Shown here: piece after piece, positions 24,797-33,781 of the stretch
Numbering within the stretch: position 1 is the first letter of the stretch
Layout of the letters: each line of letters starts with the position of its first letter
Assembly (NCBI RefSeq): GCF_001544875.2
Contig: NZ_FCOA02000038.1
Span: 1 to 64,000 of the forward strand
DNA length: 64,000 bases
Source of the DNA: Caballeronia hypogeia
GTDB lineage: Bacteria > Pseudomonadota > Gammaproteobacteria > Burkholderiales > Burkholderiaceae
Direction: 5' to 3'
Position numbers and translations under genes: made by a program
Notes under the pieces: generated by a model
Seen by the model: the letters and a program-made list of their open reading frames with translations, nothing else
What the model was told of the DNA's origin: nothing
Databases searched by the model: none

Positions 24797-25747
24797 TTAG
24801 CGATAAGTGACGCCCGGCATCACGCAGAGCATCTCGAAGGCGAGATTGGCGCCCACGAGCGCGGTCGTCCCGGCCTGGTCGTAAGGTGGCGAGACTTCGA
24901 CGAGATCCGCGCCGACCACGTTGAGTCCTTTCATGCCGCGCACGATTTCGAGGCCTTGCTGCACTGTCAGGCCGCCCACTTCGGGCGTGCCGGTGCCGGG
25001 CGCGAACGCCGGATCGAGCCCGTCGATATCGAAGCTCAGATACACCGGCGCATCGCCCACGCGCGCGCGCACTTCCTCCATCAGCGGCGCGAGCGAGCGA
25101 TTCCAGCACGCTTCCGCCTGCACGACGGTGAAGCCCTGCGCGCGGCACCAGTCGAAGTCGTCGGCGTGATAGCCCGTGCCGCGCAAGCCGATCTGCGTGA
25201 CCTTGTCGCATTGAAGCAGCCCGTCTTCCACCGCGCGGCGAAAAGGCGTGCCGTGCGCGATCTTCTCGCCGAACATCGTGTCGTTGACGTCGGCGTGCGC
25301 GTCCACGTGCACCACGGCGACCTTGCCGTACTTCCTGTGCAACGCGCGCAGGATCGGCCACGCGATCGTGTGATCGCCGCCGAGCGTGATCGGGCGGCAG
25401 CCGTTCGCGACGATCTCGTCATAAGCCGCTTCGATCAGGCGCATCGAGTCCTTCAGATCAAAGGGATTGGTGGCCACGTCGCCGATATCGGCGACTTGCA
25501 GCGAATCGAAGGGCGCGGCGCGCGTCGCCATGTTGTACGGGCGCAGCAGCACCGATTCCGAGCGGATCTGGCGCGGCCCGAAGCGCGCGCCCGAACGGTT
25601 CGAGGTGCCGATATCGAGCGGCACGCCGACGAAGCACGCGTCGAGCCCTTCGGTGCTGCTCGCCTGCGGCAGCCGCATCATGGTCGCGATGCCGCCGAAG
25701 CGCGGCATGTCGTTGCCGCCGAGCGGCTGGTTGAGTTCGCGCTGCAT
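24797..25747 (-). CDS. speB: Ureohydrolase (agmatinase/guanidinobutyrase family)
   Basis: The 316-residue enzyme holds the two-manganese site of the arginase superfamily: GGDHTIAWP, VVHVDAHADVND and SFDIDGLDPAF. It splits a guanidino compound into urea and an amine. The N-terminal SNRSGARFGP and the length are typical of agmatinase, guanidinobutyrase and guanidinopropionase, which cannot be told apart by eye. The start at 25747 is chosen because GGGAG precedes it. It is cotranscribed with an aldehyde dehydrogenase, which argues for guanidinobutyrate rather than agmatine. Confidence 0.88.
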   Translation of the reverse strand: MQRELNQPLGGNDMPRFGGIATMMRLPQASSTEGLDACFVGVPLDIGTSNRSGARFGPRQIRSESVLLRPYNMATRAAPFDSLQVADIGDVATNPFDLKDSMRLIEAAYDEIVANGCRPITLGGDHTIAWPILRALHRKYGKVAVVHVDAHADVNDTMFGEKIAHGTPFRRAVEDGLLQCDKVTQIGLRGTGYHADDFDWCRAQGFTVVQAEACWNRSLAPLMEEVRARVGDAPVYLSFDIDGLDPAFAPGTGTPEVGGLTVQQGLEIVRGMKGLNVVGADLVEVSPPYDQAGTTALVGANLAFEMLCVMPGVTYR

Positions 25748-25860
25748 GGGACCATCTCCCGTCATCGTTGTATGGACGGGGCGATGTTAGGCGACGCGCA
25801 TGCCGCGCGAATCACGAAGTGGCGATGTTTACATCGAGACCAATCTATGTGAACGCGCCT

Positions 25861-26745
25861 TCAGATGGCGTGCACATGAGGGCAAGTCTGACCCCACGCG
25901 ATCAGATCGCGTTTGGTGCGCACGCCGAGCTTCGCGAAGGCGCGCTTCACATACGATTCCGCCGTGCCGATGCGAACGCCGATGATCTCCGCGGCCTCGG
26001 GCACCGTGCGGCCCGTGATGAGGTGCGTGCAGATCTCGTATTCGCGCTTGGACAGACGCACCTTGTCGGCGGCGATGCGCGCATCGAATTGCGCGAGCGG
26101 ATGCAGAAACGAAGTGGGATGCGCGACGCGTCTCGCGGCGCTCGTCGATGCATGCAATTCCAGCAGCGGAAACAGAAACTCGCTCACGTTGCGAAAGCGG
26201 TTCATCTCGGCGAGCGTGAAGGGCGGCGCATCCAGCGCGCGTTCGAGCGCGATGGAATCCTGCGCGTAAGGCGTGCCGCGCGCGAGCACGCATTCATGCG
26301 CGATCGATGCTTCGTCGAACAGACGCTGACGGAACTCGCCGGGCGGTATCGCGCCGATGTCGCGCACCACGAGCATCGTGCCGATCTTGCCGCGAATGCC
26401 GGCGAAGAGCGGGTCGCTGTCGTAGAAGCGATCGTAGTAGAGCGTCATGACTTCGGAGATGACGCCCGAGTCCATGCCCACGCCGCCGCTGCCGATCCAC
26501 TCGCAGCGAAATCCCGTGGGCTTGCTGCGATCGACACGCGAACGCTCGACATGCACGACGTTGAGCGGCACGACTTCATTGAGAAGCAGCGTGAGACGCG
26601 GCACGAAATCCGGCGTGCCGACCGCTTCGATAACTTTGCCGAGCGTCTTGAAGGACAGCGGAAACGCGGCCTGATCCGGGTTGGGCGGGGGTACGTTGAG
26701 CAGCATGGCGCGCCCCAGAGAAAGGTCTGCCCGATTGTAGAACAT
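25861..26745 (-). CDS. LuxR-type transcription regulator
   Basis: The 294-residue protein has a C-terminal LuxR helix-turn-helix (LSKREYEICTHLITGRTVPEAAEIIGVRIGTAESYVKRAFAKLGV). Its N-terminal 200 residues have no quorum-sensing or receiver signature. A sensor for a small metabolite is likely. It is encoded between the ureohydrolase operon (same strand, 113 bases downstream) and the divergent cupin-oxidase operon, so it probably controls both. ATG 26745 and ATG 26706 are both possible starts and neither has a strong ribosome site. Confidence 0.85.
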   Translation of the reverse strand: MFYNRADLSLGRAMLLNVPPPNPDQAAFPLSFKTLGKVIEAVGTPDFVPRLTLLLNEVVPLNVVHVERSRVDRSKPTGFRCEWIGSGGVGMDSGVISEVMTLYYDRFYDSDPLFAGIRGKIGTMLVVRDIGAIPPGEFRQRLFDEASIAHECVLARGTPYAQDSIALERALDAPPFTLAEMNRFRNVSEFLFPLLELHASTSAARRVAHPTSFLHPLAQFDARIAADKVRLSKREYEICTHLITGRTVPEAAEIIGVRIGTAESYVKRAFAKLGVRTKRDLIAWGQTCPHVHAI

Positions 26746-26907
26746 GCGTCATAGCCCTTGCCAGAAGGGGTTTTTCGTCGATCTAGGTATTTACCCGCCC
26801 ATTGCTGAATCGTGGCTTGTCCCCCCTGCGGGGGGGCATACCGGGGCGTCACGACTCGGTAACTTTGGCGCACCGATTCACTGAAAACCCCGCAGACAAG
26901 GAAGCAC

Positions 26908-27255
26908 ATGAGCAAGCTGATTCAGGACATCGCGCCGCTGGGCGCAGGCATCGGACAGTTCACGAAACTCGACTACGGCATGGACGAAAGCGACTGGCGC
27001 GCGGCCGCAGGCGCGAGCGGCAATTACGTGATCGGCTGGTGGGAGGGCAAGGCCGGCGCCGTCGACTTCCCCGCGACGACCGCCGACGAAGCGGTGTGGC
27101 TCGTCGAAGGAAAGATCGCGCTCACCGACGTCAACGGCGGCCGGCGCGAATTCGGGGCGGGCGAGGGCTATCTCTTGCCGGCGGGCTTCGCGGGCCGCTG
27201 GGAAACCATCGAGGACGCGAAGAAGTTCTACGTCGTGCTCGAACCGCAGCAATAA
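26908..27255 (+). CDS. Small cupin (DUF861-type) in an amine-catabolic operon
   Basis: The 115-residue protein has a cupin core: NYVIGWWEGKAGAVDFPATTADEAVWLVEGKIALTDVNGG, FGAGEGYLLPAGFAGRWETIEDAKKFYVV. This is the Cupin_3 arrangement also seen in EutQ and ureidoglycine enzymes. It precedes the FAD oxidoreductase by 34 bases. In related amine-oxidase operons such cupins are common but of unproven role, perhaps as a lyase or a regulator of the oxidase. Confidence 0.85.
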   Translation: MSKLIQDIAPLGAGIGQFTKLDYGMDESDWRAAAGASGNYVIGWWEGKAGAVDFPATTADEAVWLVEGKIALTDVNGGRREFGAGEGYLLPAGFAGRWETIEDAKKFYVVLEPQQ

Positions 27256-27289
27256 CCAGCGAAAGCCGCGTTTGACGAGGAGACGCAGC

Positions 27290-28762
27290 ATGAATGAAAG
27301 CGCCCAATTTTTCGAAGCGGACCTTGCCGCACCCGCATCCGTCAAGGTGCGCAAGGTGAGCCGCGCACCGGTGGAGCTGGGTGTGGAAGAAGCGCTCGCC
27401 CGCACCAGGCTGTCTCCCTACTGGCTCGACAATCCCGCCGAACCGCCCGCCGAACCCGCACTCGCGAGCGACACATGCGCCGATCTGCTGATCGTCGGCG
27501 GCGGCTTCACCGGTTTGTGGGCCGCCGTGCAGGCGAAGGAGCAGATGCCCGAACTCGATGTCGTGCTGATCGAAGCAGGGCGGGTCGCGCATGGCGCTTC
27601 GGGTCGAGCGGGCGGCATCATCTCGACTTCCGTGATGCATGGCCTGCCCAACGCCGTGCGCGTGTTCCCCAACGATATCGCGGAGCTCGAAGAATTCGGC
27701 CAGCGCAATCTCGATGGCTTCGAGGCGACGCTCGCGCGCTACGGCATCGACGCCGATATCGAGTGGAACGGCGAGATGACGGTGGCGGTCGATCCGGATC
27801 ACATCGAGCATCTGCGTGCCGATCACGATCTGCACAAGTCATATGGTCACGATGTCGTATTGCTCGACGCGGCGGCCACGCGTGCGCAACTCGATTCGCC
27901 GTTGTTCGCGGGCGCGCTCTGGTCGCGCAATCGCAGCGGCATCGTGCATCCGGCGAAACTCGCGTGGGGTCTGAAGCGCGCGGCGCTCACGCTCGGCGTG
28001 CGGCTCTACGAGCATAGCCCGCTGATCGACGTGACCGACGAAGGCGCGAGCGTGTTCGTGACGACGCCCGAAGGCAGCGTGCGCGCGCCGCGGGTTTTAT
28101 TCGGCAGCGGCACCGCGAAAGTGGGCATTCCCGATATCAACCGTCGCGTGTTGCAGGTTCGCGATCACGTTCTCGCGACCGAGCCGCTCACCGACGAGCA
28201 ACTGTCGCGTATCGGCTGGAAGCAGCGTCAGGGCATTTACGACACGCGCACGCAGCTCAATTACTTCCGCCTCACGAAGAGCAACAACATCATCTTCGGC
28301 GGCCTCGTCAGCTATCACTTCGATGGCGATCCCAATCCGCCGCGCGACCAGCAGCGCGACACCTACTATCGTCTCGCGGAAGCTTTCTACAAGACCTTTC
28401 CGCAACTGAGCGACGTGCGCTTTTCGCACGCGTGGGGCGGTCCGATCGACTATTGCTCGCGCGGATCGGTGTTCGCCAAGCGCTATCTCGGCGACAAGGC
28501 CGTGTTCGTCGCGGGGTACACGGGCTTCGGCGTGGCCGCGAGCCGCTTCGGCGCGTTCATGGGCCTGAACATTCTGTTCGATCGCGCGAGTCCCGAGCGT
28601 GCACTCGACATCGCCAATCAAAGCCCCACGTATATTCCGCCCGAGCCGGTCCGATGGCTCGCCGCGAAGGTGACCTTCCACGCGTTCGACGGCGCCGATG
28701 CCGAAGGCGGCTGGAAGCGCGCGTGGATCAAGGGCATCAAGGCGATGGGCTTTCCCATGTGA
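27290..28762 (+). CDS. FAD-dependent amine oxidoreductase (PuuB-like, DAO fold)
   Basis: The 490-residue flavoprotein has the dinucleotide motif DLLIVGGGFTGLWAA near residue 65, a second FAD loop GRVAHGASGRAGGI, and the C-terminal FVAGYTGFGVAASRFGA. This is typical of gamma-glutamylputrescine oxidase and its kin, which oxidise an amine to an aldehyde with release of ammonia and peroxide. GAGGAG precedes ATG 27290. Together with the divergent aldehyde dehydrogenase and ureohydrolase it could convert a guanidino-amine such as agmatine to guanidinobutyrate. Confidence 0.88.
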   Translation: MNESAQFFEADLAAPASVKVRKVSRAPVELGVEEALARTRLSPYWLDNPAEPPAEPALASDTCADLLIVGGGFTGLWAAVQAKEQMPELDVVLIEAGRVAHGASGRAGGIISTSVMHGLPNAVRVFPNDIAELEEFGQRNLDGFEATLARYGIDADIEWNGEMTVAVDPDHIEHLRADHDLHKSYGHDVVLLDAAATRAQLDSPLFAGALWSRNRSGIVHPAKLAWGLKRAALTLGVRLYEHSPLIDVTDEGASVFVTTPEGSVRAPRVLFGSGTAKVGIPDINRRVLQVRDHVLATEPLTDEQLSRIGWKQRQGIYDTRTQLNYFRLTKSNNIIFGGLVSYHFDGDPNPPRDQQRDTYYRLAEAFYKTFPQLSDVRFSHAWGGPIDYCSRGSVFAKRYLGDKAVFVAGYTGFGVAASRFGAFMGLNILFDRASPERALDIANQSPTYIPPEPVRWLAAKVTFHAFDGADAEGGWKRAWIKGIKAMGFPM

Positions 28763-28772
28763 GCGCGGCGAC

Positions 28773-29726
28773 ATGTTCTCCAATACGTCCGATCTCGATG
28801 TGCGCCTCGTGCGCGTGTTCCTTGCAGTCGTCGACGCGCGCGGCATCACGGCCGCCGAAGCGACGCTCGGCGTGCGCCAGTCCACCATCAGCTCGCAACT
28901 TTCCGCGCTCGAGGCGCGCATGGGTTTCAGGCTCTGCGAACGCGGGCGCGGCGGTTTCCGCCTCACGTCGAAGGGCGAACGTTTCGTGACGTCGGCGCGC
29001 GCGTTGATCGCCGCGACTTCGCAATTCGTCGCTCAGGTGCGCGACATCGATCGCAAGCTCGTGGGCACGTTGTCGATCGGTCTGATCGGGCAGGCGTCGC
29101 ACGTCGAGAACGCGCGGCTCGCCGAAGCCATCGGCGCGTTTCGCAAGCGCGATCAGGCCGTGCGCTTCGCAATGCGCGTCGCGCCGCCGCAGGAACTCGA
29201 AGAATGCCTCGTCAATCATGAGCTCGATCTCGCGATCGGTTACTTCTGGCATCGCGTCGCGGGGCTTTCGTACAGCAAGCTGTTCAGCGAGCGGCAGGTG
29301 ATCTGTTGCGGGCGCGGCCATCCGCTCTTTCACGCCGACCCGAACGTGACGCTCGACGCGCTGCGCGAGCACGACTGGATCTGGCGCAGCTATCCCGTGC
29401 CGGAAGAACTTGCGAGTATCGGCGAGCGGCGGGTGACGGCGATTGCGGACAACATCGACGCGGCCACCGTGCTGATTCTGTCGGGCAGTCATATCGGCTA
29501 TCTGCCGACGCATCACGCCGAGCCTTTCGAGCAGCGCGGGCTGATTCGCGTGCTCGGGCGCAGCGCCTTCGGTTTCGACGTGCCGCTGCATCTCGCGATG
29601 AAGCGCGGCATGGCCGACAAGCCGATCGTGCGCGCCTTCTGTGAAGACCTTTTCGGTGTGTATGGCACGCAAGCGAATGAGCGCGACATGCGCATGCATC
29701 AGCAGAAAACACATTCAATCCGATAA
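28773..29726 (+). CDS. LysR-type transcription regulator
   Basis: The 317-residue protein begins with a LysR helix-turn-helix (VRLVRVFLAVVDARGITAAEATLGVRQSTISSQLSALEARMGF). A substrate-binding half follows (LVGTLSIGLIGQA, LDLAIGYFW, GSHIGYLPTHH). It starts 10 bases after the oxidase stop and runs the same way, ahead of the permease. This makes two regulators (with the LuxR type at 25861) for one catabolic cluster. Confidence 0.9.
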   Translation: MFSNTSDLDVRLVRVFLAVVDARGITAAEATLGVRQSTISSQLSALEARMGFRLCERGRGGFRLTSKGERFVTSARALIAATSQFVAQVRDIDRKLVGTLSIGLIGQASHVENARLAEAIGAFRKRDQAVRFAMRVAPPQELEECLVNHELDLAIGYFWHRVAGLSYSKLFSERQVICCGRGHPLFHADPNVTLDALREHDWIWRSYPVPEELASIGERRVTAIADNIDAATVLILSGSHIGYLPTHHAEPFEQRGLIRVLGRSAFGFDVPLHLAMKRGMADKPIVRAFCEDLFGVYGTQANERDMRMHQQKTHSIR

Positions 29727-29777
29727 AGACCGTGCGTCACGGCAAGCGCCGGACGACACCTCATGGAGCGAGACAAC

Positions 29778-31340
29778 ATGGCAGACAACACCAGCGATAA
29801 CAGCAGCATCACGCAGATCGAAACATTCGGTTTCGAGCGCATTCCGGATGCTTCGCGGTATGCGCGGCCCATCGACCTTTTTCGCCTGCTATTTGGCGGC
29901 TGCAACACGTTTTCGACTTCGGTGCTCGGCAGCTTTCCGATTCTGGTGGGGCTTTCGTTCGAGGCCAGCCTGTGGGCCGTTGTGCTCGGCGTGCTCGCGG
30001 GCACCTGCATTCTCGCGCCGATGAGCCTGTTCGGGCCGCGCAACGGCACCAGCGATCCGGTTTCGTCCGGCGCGCACTTCGGCATTCACGGCCGGATCGT
30101 CGGCTCGTTTCTCGCGGTGCTCACCTCGGTCGCGTTCTTCTCGCTCGCGGTGTGGAGTTCGGGCGACGCGCTCGTGGGCGGCGCGCACGACATGGTGGGA
30201 CTGCCGGTCAATCCGTGGACGCTCGGCACGGCTTACATGGTGTTCGCCGTGCTCGTGCTGATCGTGTGCATCTACGGCTTTCGCTTCATGCTGTGGGTGA
30301 ACAAGATCGCCGTGTGGGCGGCGAGCCTCATGTTCCTGCTCGGCGCGTTCGCGTTCGCGAAGTCATTCGATGTCCATTACGCGGGCACGCTGCATCATGG
30401 CAGCGCGGGCTTCTGGGCCGCGTTCATCGGCGCGATGCTGGTGGCGCTCTCCAACCCCGTCTCGTTTGCTTCGACGCTCGGCGACTGGGCGCGCTACATT
30501 CCTCAGTCGACGCCCCGTCATCGCGTGATGGGCGCCGTGTTCGCCGCGCAGATCGCGACCTTCGTGCCGTTCTTCTTCGGCCTCGTGACCGCGACCATCA
30601 TCGCGACTCAGGCGCCGAACTACATTGCTTCGAACGACTACGTGGGCGGTCTGCTCGCGGTGTCGCCGCGCTGGTTCCTGTTGCCGATGTGCCTCATCGC
30701 GATCATCGGCGGAATGTCGACGGGCACGACCGCGCTCTACGGCACGGGCCTCGACATGTCGAGCATGTTCCCGAAGTTCCTCAACCGCGTGGGCGCGACG
30801 ACGCTGATCGGCACGCTCGCCATCGGCTTCATCTTTCTTGGCCGCTTCGCGTTCAATCTCGTGGAAAGCGTGGCGACGTTCTCGACGCTCATTTGCACTT
30901 TCAGTTGCCCGTGGATGGCGATCATGGTGATCGGCTTCGTGCAGCGCGGCGGCTTCTATCTTGCCGACGATCTGCAAGTGTTCAACCGCGGCGGGCGCGG
31001 CGGTCACTACTGGTTCAGCAACGGCTGGAACTGGCGCGCGATGGGCGCGTGGCTCCCGGCGGCGTTGGTCGGCCTCGCGTTCGTGAACCTGCCGGGGCAG
31101 TTCGTCGGGCCGCTCGGCGCGCTCGCGGGCGGCTGCGATCTCAGCGTGCCGGTGTCGTTCGCCGTCGGCGGCGTGCTGTATCTGGCGATGCTGTGGCGCT
31201 TTCCCGAACCCGACGCCGTGCACGGCCCGCTCGGGCGCCGTCTCGTGGGGGCATCGCGCAAACGCTCCCACGCCGCTGCGCATGCGCCCATGACGTCGCG
31301 CGTGCGCGACTTCGCGGGCAATCGCGAACAAGCCGAATGA
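29778..31340 (+). CDS. NCS1-type permease (purine/cytosine/amine family)
   Basis: The 520-residue membrane protein has about 12 helices and NCS1 hallmarks such as ALSNPVSFASTLGDWARYIP and GGMSTGTTALYGTGLDMS. The family brings nucleobases, allantoin, hydantoins or related nitrogen compounds into the cell, usually with Na+ or H+. Start 29778 has GGAG upstream; the earlier ATG at 29763 lacks one. Its place between the amine oxidase/LysR genes and a porin suggests that it imports the cluster's substrate. Confidence 0.88.
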   Translation: MADNTSDNSSITQIETFGFERIPDASRYARPIDLFRLLFGGCNTFSTSVLGSFPILVGLSFEASLWAVVLGVLAGTCILAPMSLFGPRNGTSDPVSSGAHFGIHGRIVGSFLAVLTSVAFFSLAVWSSGDALVGGAHDMVGLPVNPWTLGTAYMVFAVLVLIVCIYGFRFMLWVNKIAVWAASLMFLLGAFAFAKSFDVHYAGTLHHGSAGFWAAFIGAMLVALSNPVSFASTLGDWARYIPQSTPRHRVMGAVFAAQIATFVPFFFGLVTATIIATQAPNYIASNDYVGGLLAVSPRWFLLPMCLIAIIGGMSTGTTALYGTGLDMSSMFPKFLNRVGATTLIGTLAIGFIFLGRFAFNLVESVATFSTLICTFSCPWMAIMVIGFVQRGGFYLADDLQVFNRGGRGGHYWFSNGWNWRAMGAWLPAALVGLAFVNLPGQFVGPLGALAGGCDLSVPVSFAVGGVLYLAMLWRFPEPDAVHGPLGRRLVGASRKRSHAAAHAPMTSRVRDFAGNREQAE

Positions 31341-31357
31341 CGCGGGGGAGACACAGC

Positions 31358-32494
31358 ATGAGATCGAAGATCATCGCGGCGGTGGCGCTGCTGATTACGG
31401 CGGCCGCGTCGGATGCGCAGAGCACGGTGACGTTGTTCGGCGTGCTGGACGAGGGCGTCAACATGACGAGCAATGCTGGCGGACAGAAGGCGTGGCAGAT
31501 GTCCAGCGTCGACCGCGTGACGAGCCGCTGGGGTTTGAAAGGCAATGAGGATCTGGGCGACGGGCTGCATGCGATCTTCGACCTGGAAAGCGGCTTCATG
31601 CTCGACAACGGCGCCGCCTACTACAACGGGCGGCTGTTCGGTTATCAGTCGTACGCGGGGCTGCAATCCGATACGCTCGGGACGCTCACGTTCGGACGCC
31701 AGTTCGATTCGATGACCGACGTCATCGGGCTGATGACGGCGAATGGTTACTGGGGCGGCTATCTGTTTTCCCATCCGCTCGACAACGACAATACCGACGC
31801 GACCTTTCACGCGAACAACTCGGTGAAGTTCACGAGCAACGAGTACGGCGGATTCTCGGGCACCGCGCTGTACGGATTCAGCAATCAGGCGGGCGCGTTC
31901 GCGGGCAATCGCATCTTCAGCGCCGGCCTGAAGTACAGCTACGAGAGCTTCGCGATCGGCGCCGTTTATGAAGACCTGTCGAATCCTGGCGTGACATCGG
32001 CGGGCTCGGTTGCATCGGATGAAGCGGGTTTCGTCGCGGCGAATCAGAAGATCTACGGCATCGGCGCGAGCTATGGCGCGGGGCCGGCGACGCTGGGTCT
32101 CGTCTATACGCACGTGAACGTGCAACAGCCGGTGTCGTCGGTTTATCTCGGCGATCTCGGGGTGAACAACGACAGCTTGCGATTCGATAACATTGAATTC
32201 AACGCGAAGTACGACCTTCAGCCGGATGTTTCCGTTGGCGGCATGTACACGTACACCATCGCCCATCTGAAGCAAGGCGGCGTCGATCATTCCATGCACT
32301 GGAACGAGGTCGGATTGATGGCCGAATATGTATTGTCGAAGCGCACTGGCGTTTATACGCAACTGGTTTATCAGAAGCTGAGCGGAGGCAATACCGGTAC
32401 GCCGCTCGATACGGCCTTCATTCCCGGCGCGGCGAGCCCCTCGTCGAATTCGCATCAGATGGTGGCGCGGATCGGCATGACGCATTCGTTTTGA
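31358..32494 (+). CDS. Gram-negative porin (beta-proteobacterial trimeric type)
   Basis: The 378-residue product has a signal peptide (MRSKIIAAVALLITAAASDA) and opens the mature part with QSTVTLFGVLDEGVNMTSN, the usual start of Burkholderia porins. Barrel strands with SRWGLKGNEDLGDGLHAIFDLESGF, the LGTLTFGRQ loop and a terminal Phe (IGMTHSF) follow. It is a 16-strand outer-membrane channel. GGGGGAG precedes the ATG, 17 bases after the permease stop, so it is co-transcribed and probably admits the same substrate. Confidence 0.93.
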   Translation: MRSKIIAAVALLITAAASDAQSTVTLFGVLDEGVNMTSNAGGQKAWQMSSVDRVTSRWGLKGNEDLGDGLHAIFDLESGFMLDNGAAYYNGRLFGYQSYAGLQSDTLGTLTFGRQFDSMTDVIGLMTANGYWGGYLFSHPLDNDNTDATFHANNSVKFTSNEYGGFSGTALYGFSNQAGAFAGNRIFSAGLKYSYESFAIGAVYEDLSNPGVTSAGSVASDEAGFVAANQKIYGIGASYGAGPATLGLVYTHVNVQQPVSSVYLGDLGVNNDSLRFDNIEFNAKYDLQPDVSVGGMYTYTIAHLKQGGVDHSMHWNEVGLMAEYVLSKRTGVYTQLVYQKLSGGNTGTPLDTAFIPGAASPSSNSHQMVARIGMTHSF

Positions 32495-32562
32495 TGTTTT
32501 CCTCGGTTGGCCTGAAGCTGAAGACCGTTACAATCCAGCATCTCAGGTCAAACGAGGTCTTC

Positions 32563-33591
32563 ATGGAATTGATGCTCGAGCGGCTTTCGGAGACGGTTGC
32601 TTCAGCGGAAAGTCTGGAGCAGCTCACGAGGCCGCTGCTCGAAATGCTTGAAATAGTCACGGGACTGGAGTCCGTCTATCTGACGTCCATCGATGAAGCC
32701 GCCGGAATCCAGTTCGTCGATTTCGCGCGCAACACGGGCGAGCTTCGCATCGACGAAGGTCTGAAGGTGCCCTGGTCCGACACGCTCTGCAAGCGCTGCA
32801 TCGACGAGGGACGCCGCTTCACGTCGCACGTCAGCGAAGTGTGGGGCGACTCGGAGGCCGCCCGCGCGCTCGGCATCGAGACTTATGCGAGCGCGCCGAT
32901 TTGCGCGAGCAATGGGCTCGTCATCGGCACGCTCTGCGCCGCGAGCAAGAGAAGCAAGGCTATCGGGCCGCGCGCGCGCAGTGCGCTCAATCTGTTCTCG
33001 AAGATCATTGCCCAGCATATCGAGCGCGAACGACTGCTCGAGGAAGTGCGTCGCGCCAACGAATACCTGACGAAGTTTGCTCTCACCGACACGCTGACCG
33101 GGCTGCCGAACCGGCGCGCCTTGCAGGACGAGCTGGGCCGGCTGCTGGCGAGGGCGGCGCGAGACGGGTCGTATGTGATCGTCGGCATGATCGATCTCGA
33201 CGACTTCAAAAAGATCAACGACGAGTTCGGGCACGCGGCCGGCGACAGTCATCTGCGAAACTGCGCGGAACGCATTGCCGGCGTCACGCGAGACACGGAC
33301 ATGCTCGCGCGCATCGGTGGCGACGAGTTCGCGTTCGTGGGTCCGGGCTCCGCCGATCTCGACGAGGCCAACCACACGGCGGCGGAGATCCGGAAGCGCA
33401 TTGGCCGCGCAGGAACTGGCGCGAGCTTGCCGGGCCATGACGCGGTCGGTGCTTTCGGCTTGAGCGTCGGCGCCGTTGCGGTGCGGTTCGTGAGCGGGGA
33501 TCAGGCCATCGCGCTTGCGGATAGTGCGATGTACGAGGACAAGCGGGAAAGGAAGCGCAGGCGGATCGAGGCTGAGGCGGCGGGGGAGTGA
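32563..33591 (+). CDS. GAF-GGDEF diguanylate cyclase
   Basis: The 342-residue protein has a GAF domain (about 10-155, with SLEQLTRPLLEMLEIVTGLESVYLT and LGIETYASAPI) and a GGDEF domain with an intact GGDEF signature (LARIGGDEFAFVG) and an RxxD inhibition site (RDTD) five residues before it. It should make cyclic di-GMP with product inhibition, and the GAF domain senses a small ligand. Start 32563 has GAGG upstream. An earlier frame opens inside the porin stop. It has no downstream partner on the same strand. Confidence 0.92.
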   Translation: MELMLERLSETVASAESLEQLTRPLLEMLEIVTGLESVYLTSIDEAAGIQFVDFARNTGELRIDEGLKVPWSDTLCKRCIDEGRRFTSHVSEVWGDSEAARALGIETYASAPICASNGLVIGTLCAASKRSKAIGPRARSALNLFSKIIAQHIERERLLEEVRRANEYLTKFALTDTLTGLPNRRALQDELGRLLARAARDGSYVIVGMIDLDDFKKINDEFGHAAGDSHLRNCAERIAGVTRDTDMLARIGGDEFAFVGPGSADLDEANHTAAEIRKRIGRAGTGASLPGHDAVGAFGLSVGAVAVRFVSGDQAIALADSAMYEDKRERKRRRIEAEAAGE

Positions 33592-33781
33592 AGTCGGTCG
33601 CACTGGGTGAGCCTGCTGGCGAGACGATCGTCGCTCACATGCCTGCGGGAATGAAGCTTGGGCGCAAACGCTGGAATTGATATTTTGCTGCGGGATCAGT
33701 GGGAATTCCCGCCAAAAGAACTGCCACAGCCGTGCGCTTTAACATGATCAGACTCCGATCTTCGAGATTCGGCGTGTGCTA

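Noticed and set aside
29972..31357. A 460-codon extension in front of the porin
   Set aside because: It overlaps the permease in another frame. The porin has its own ribosome site, ATG and signal peptide at 31358.
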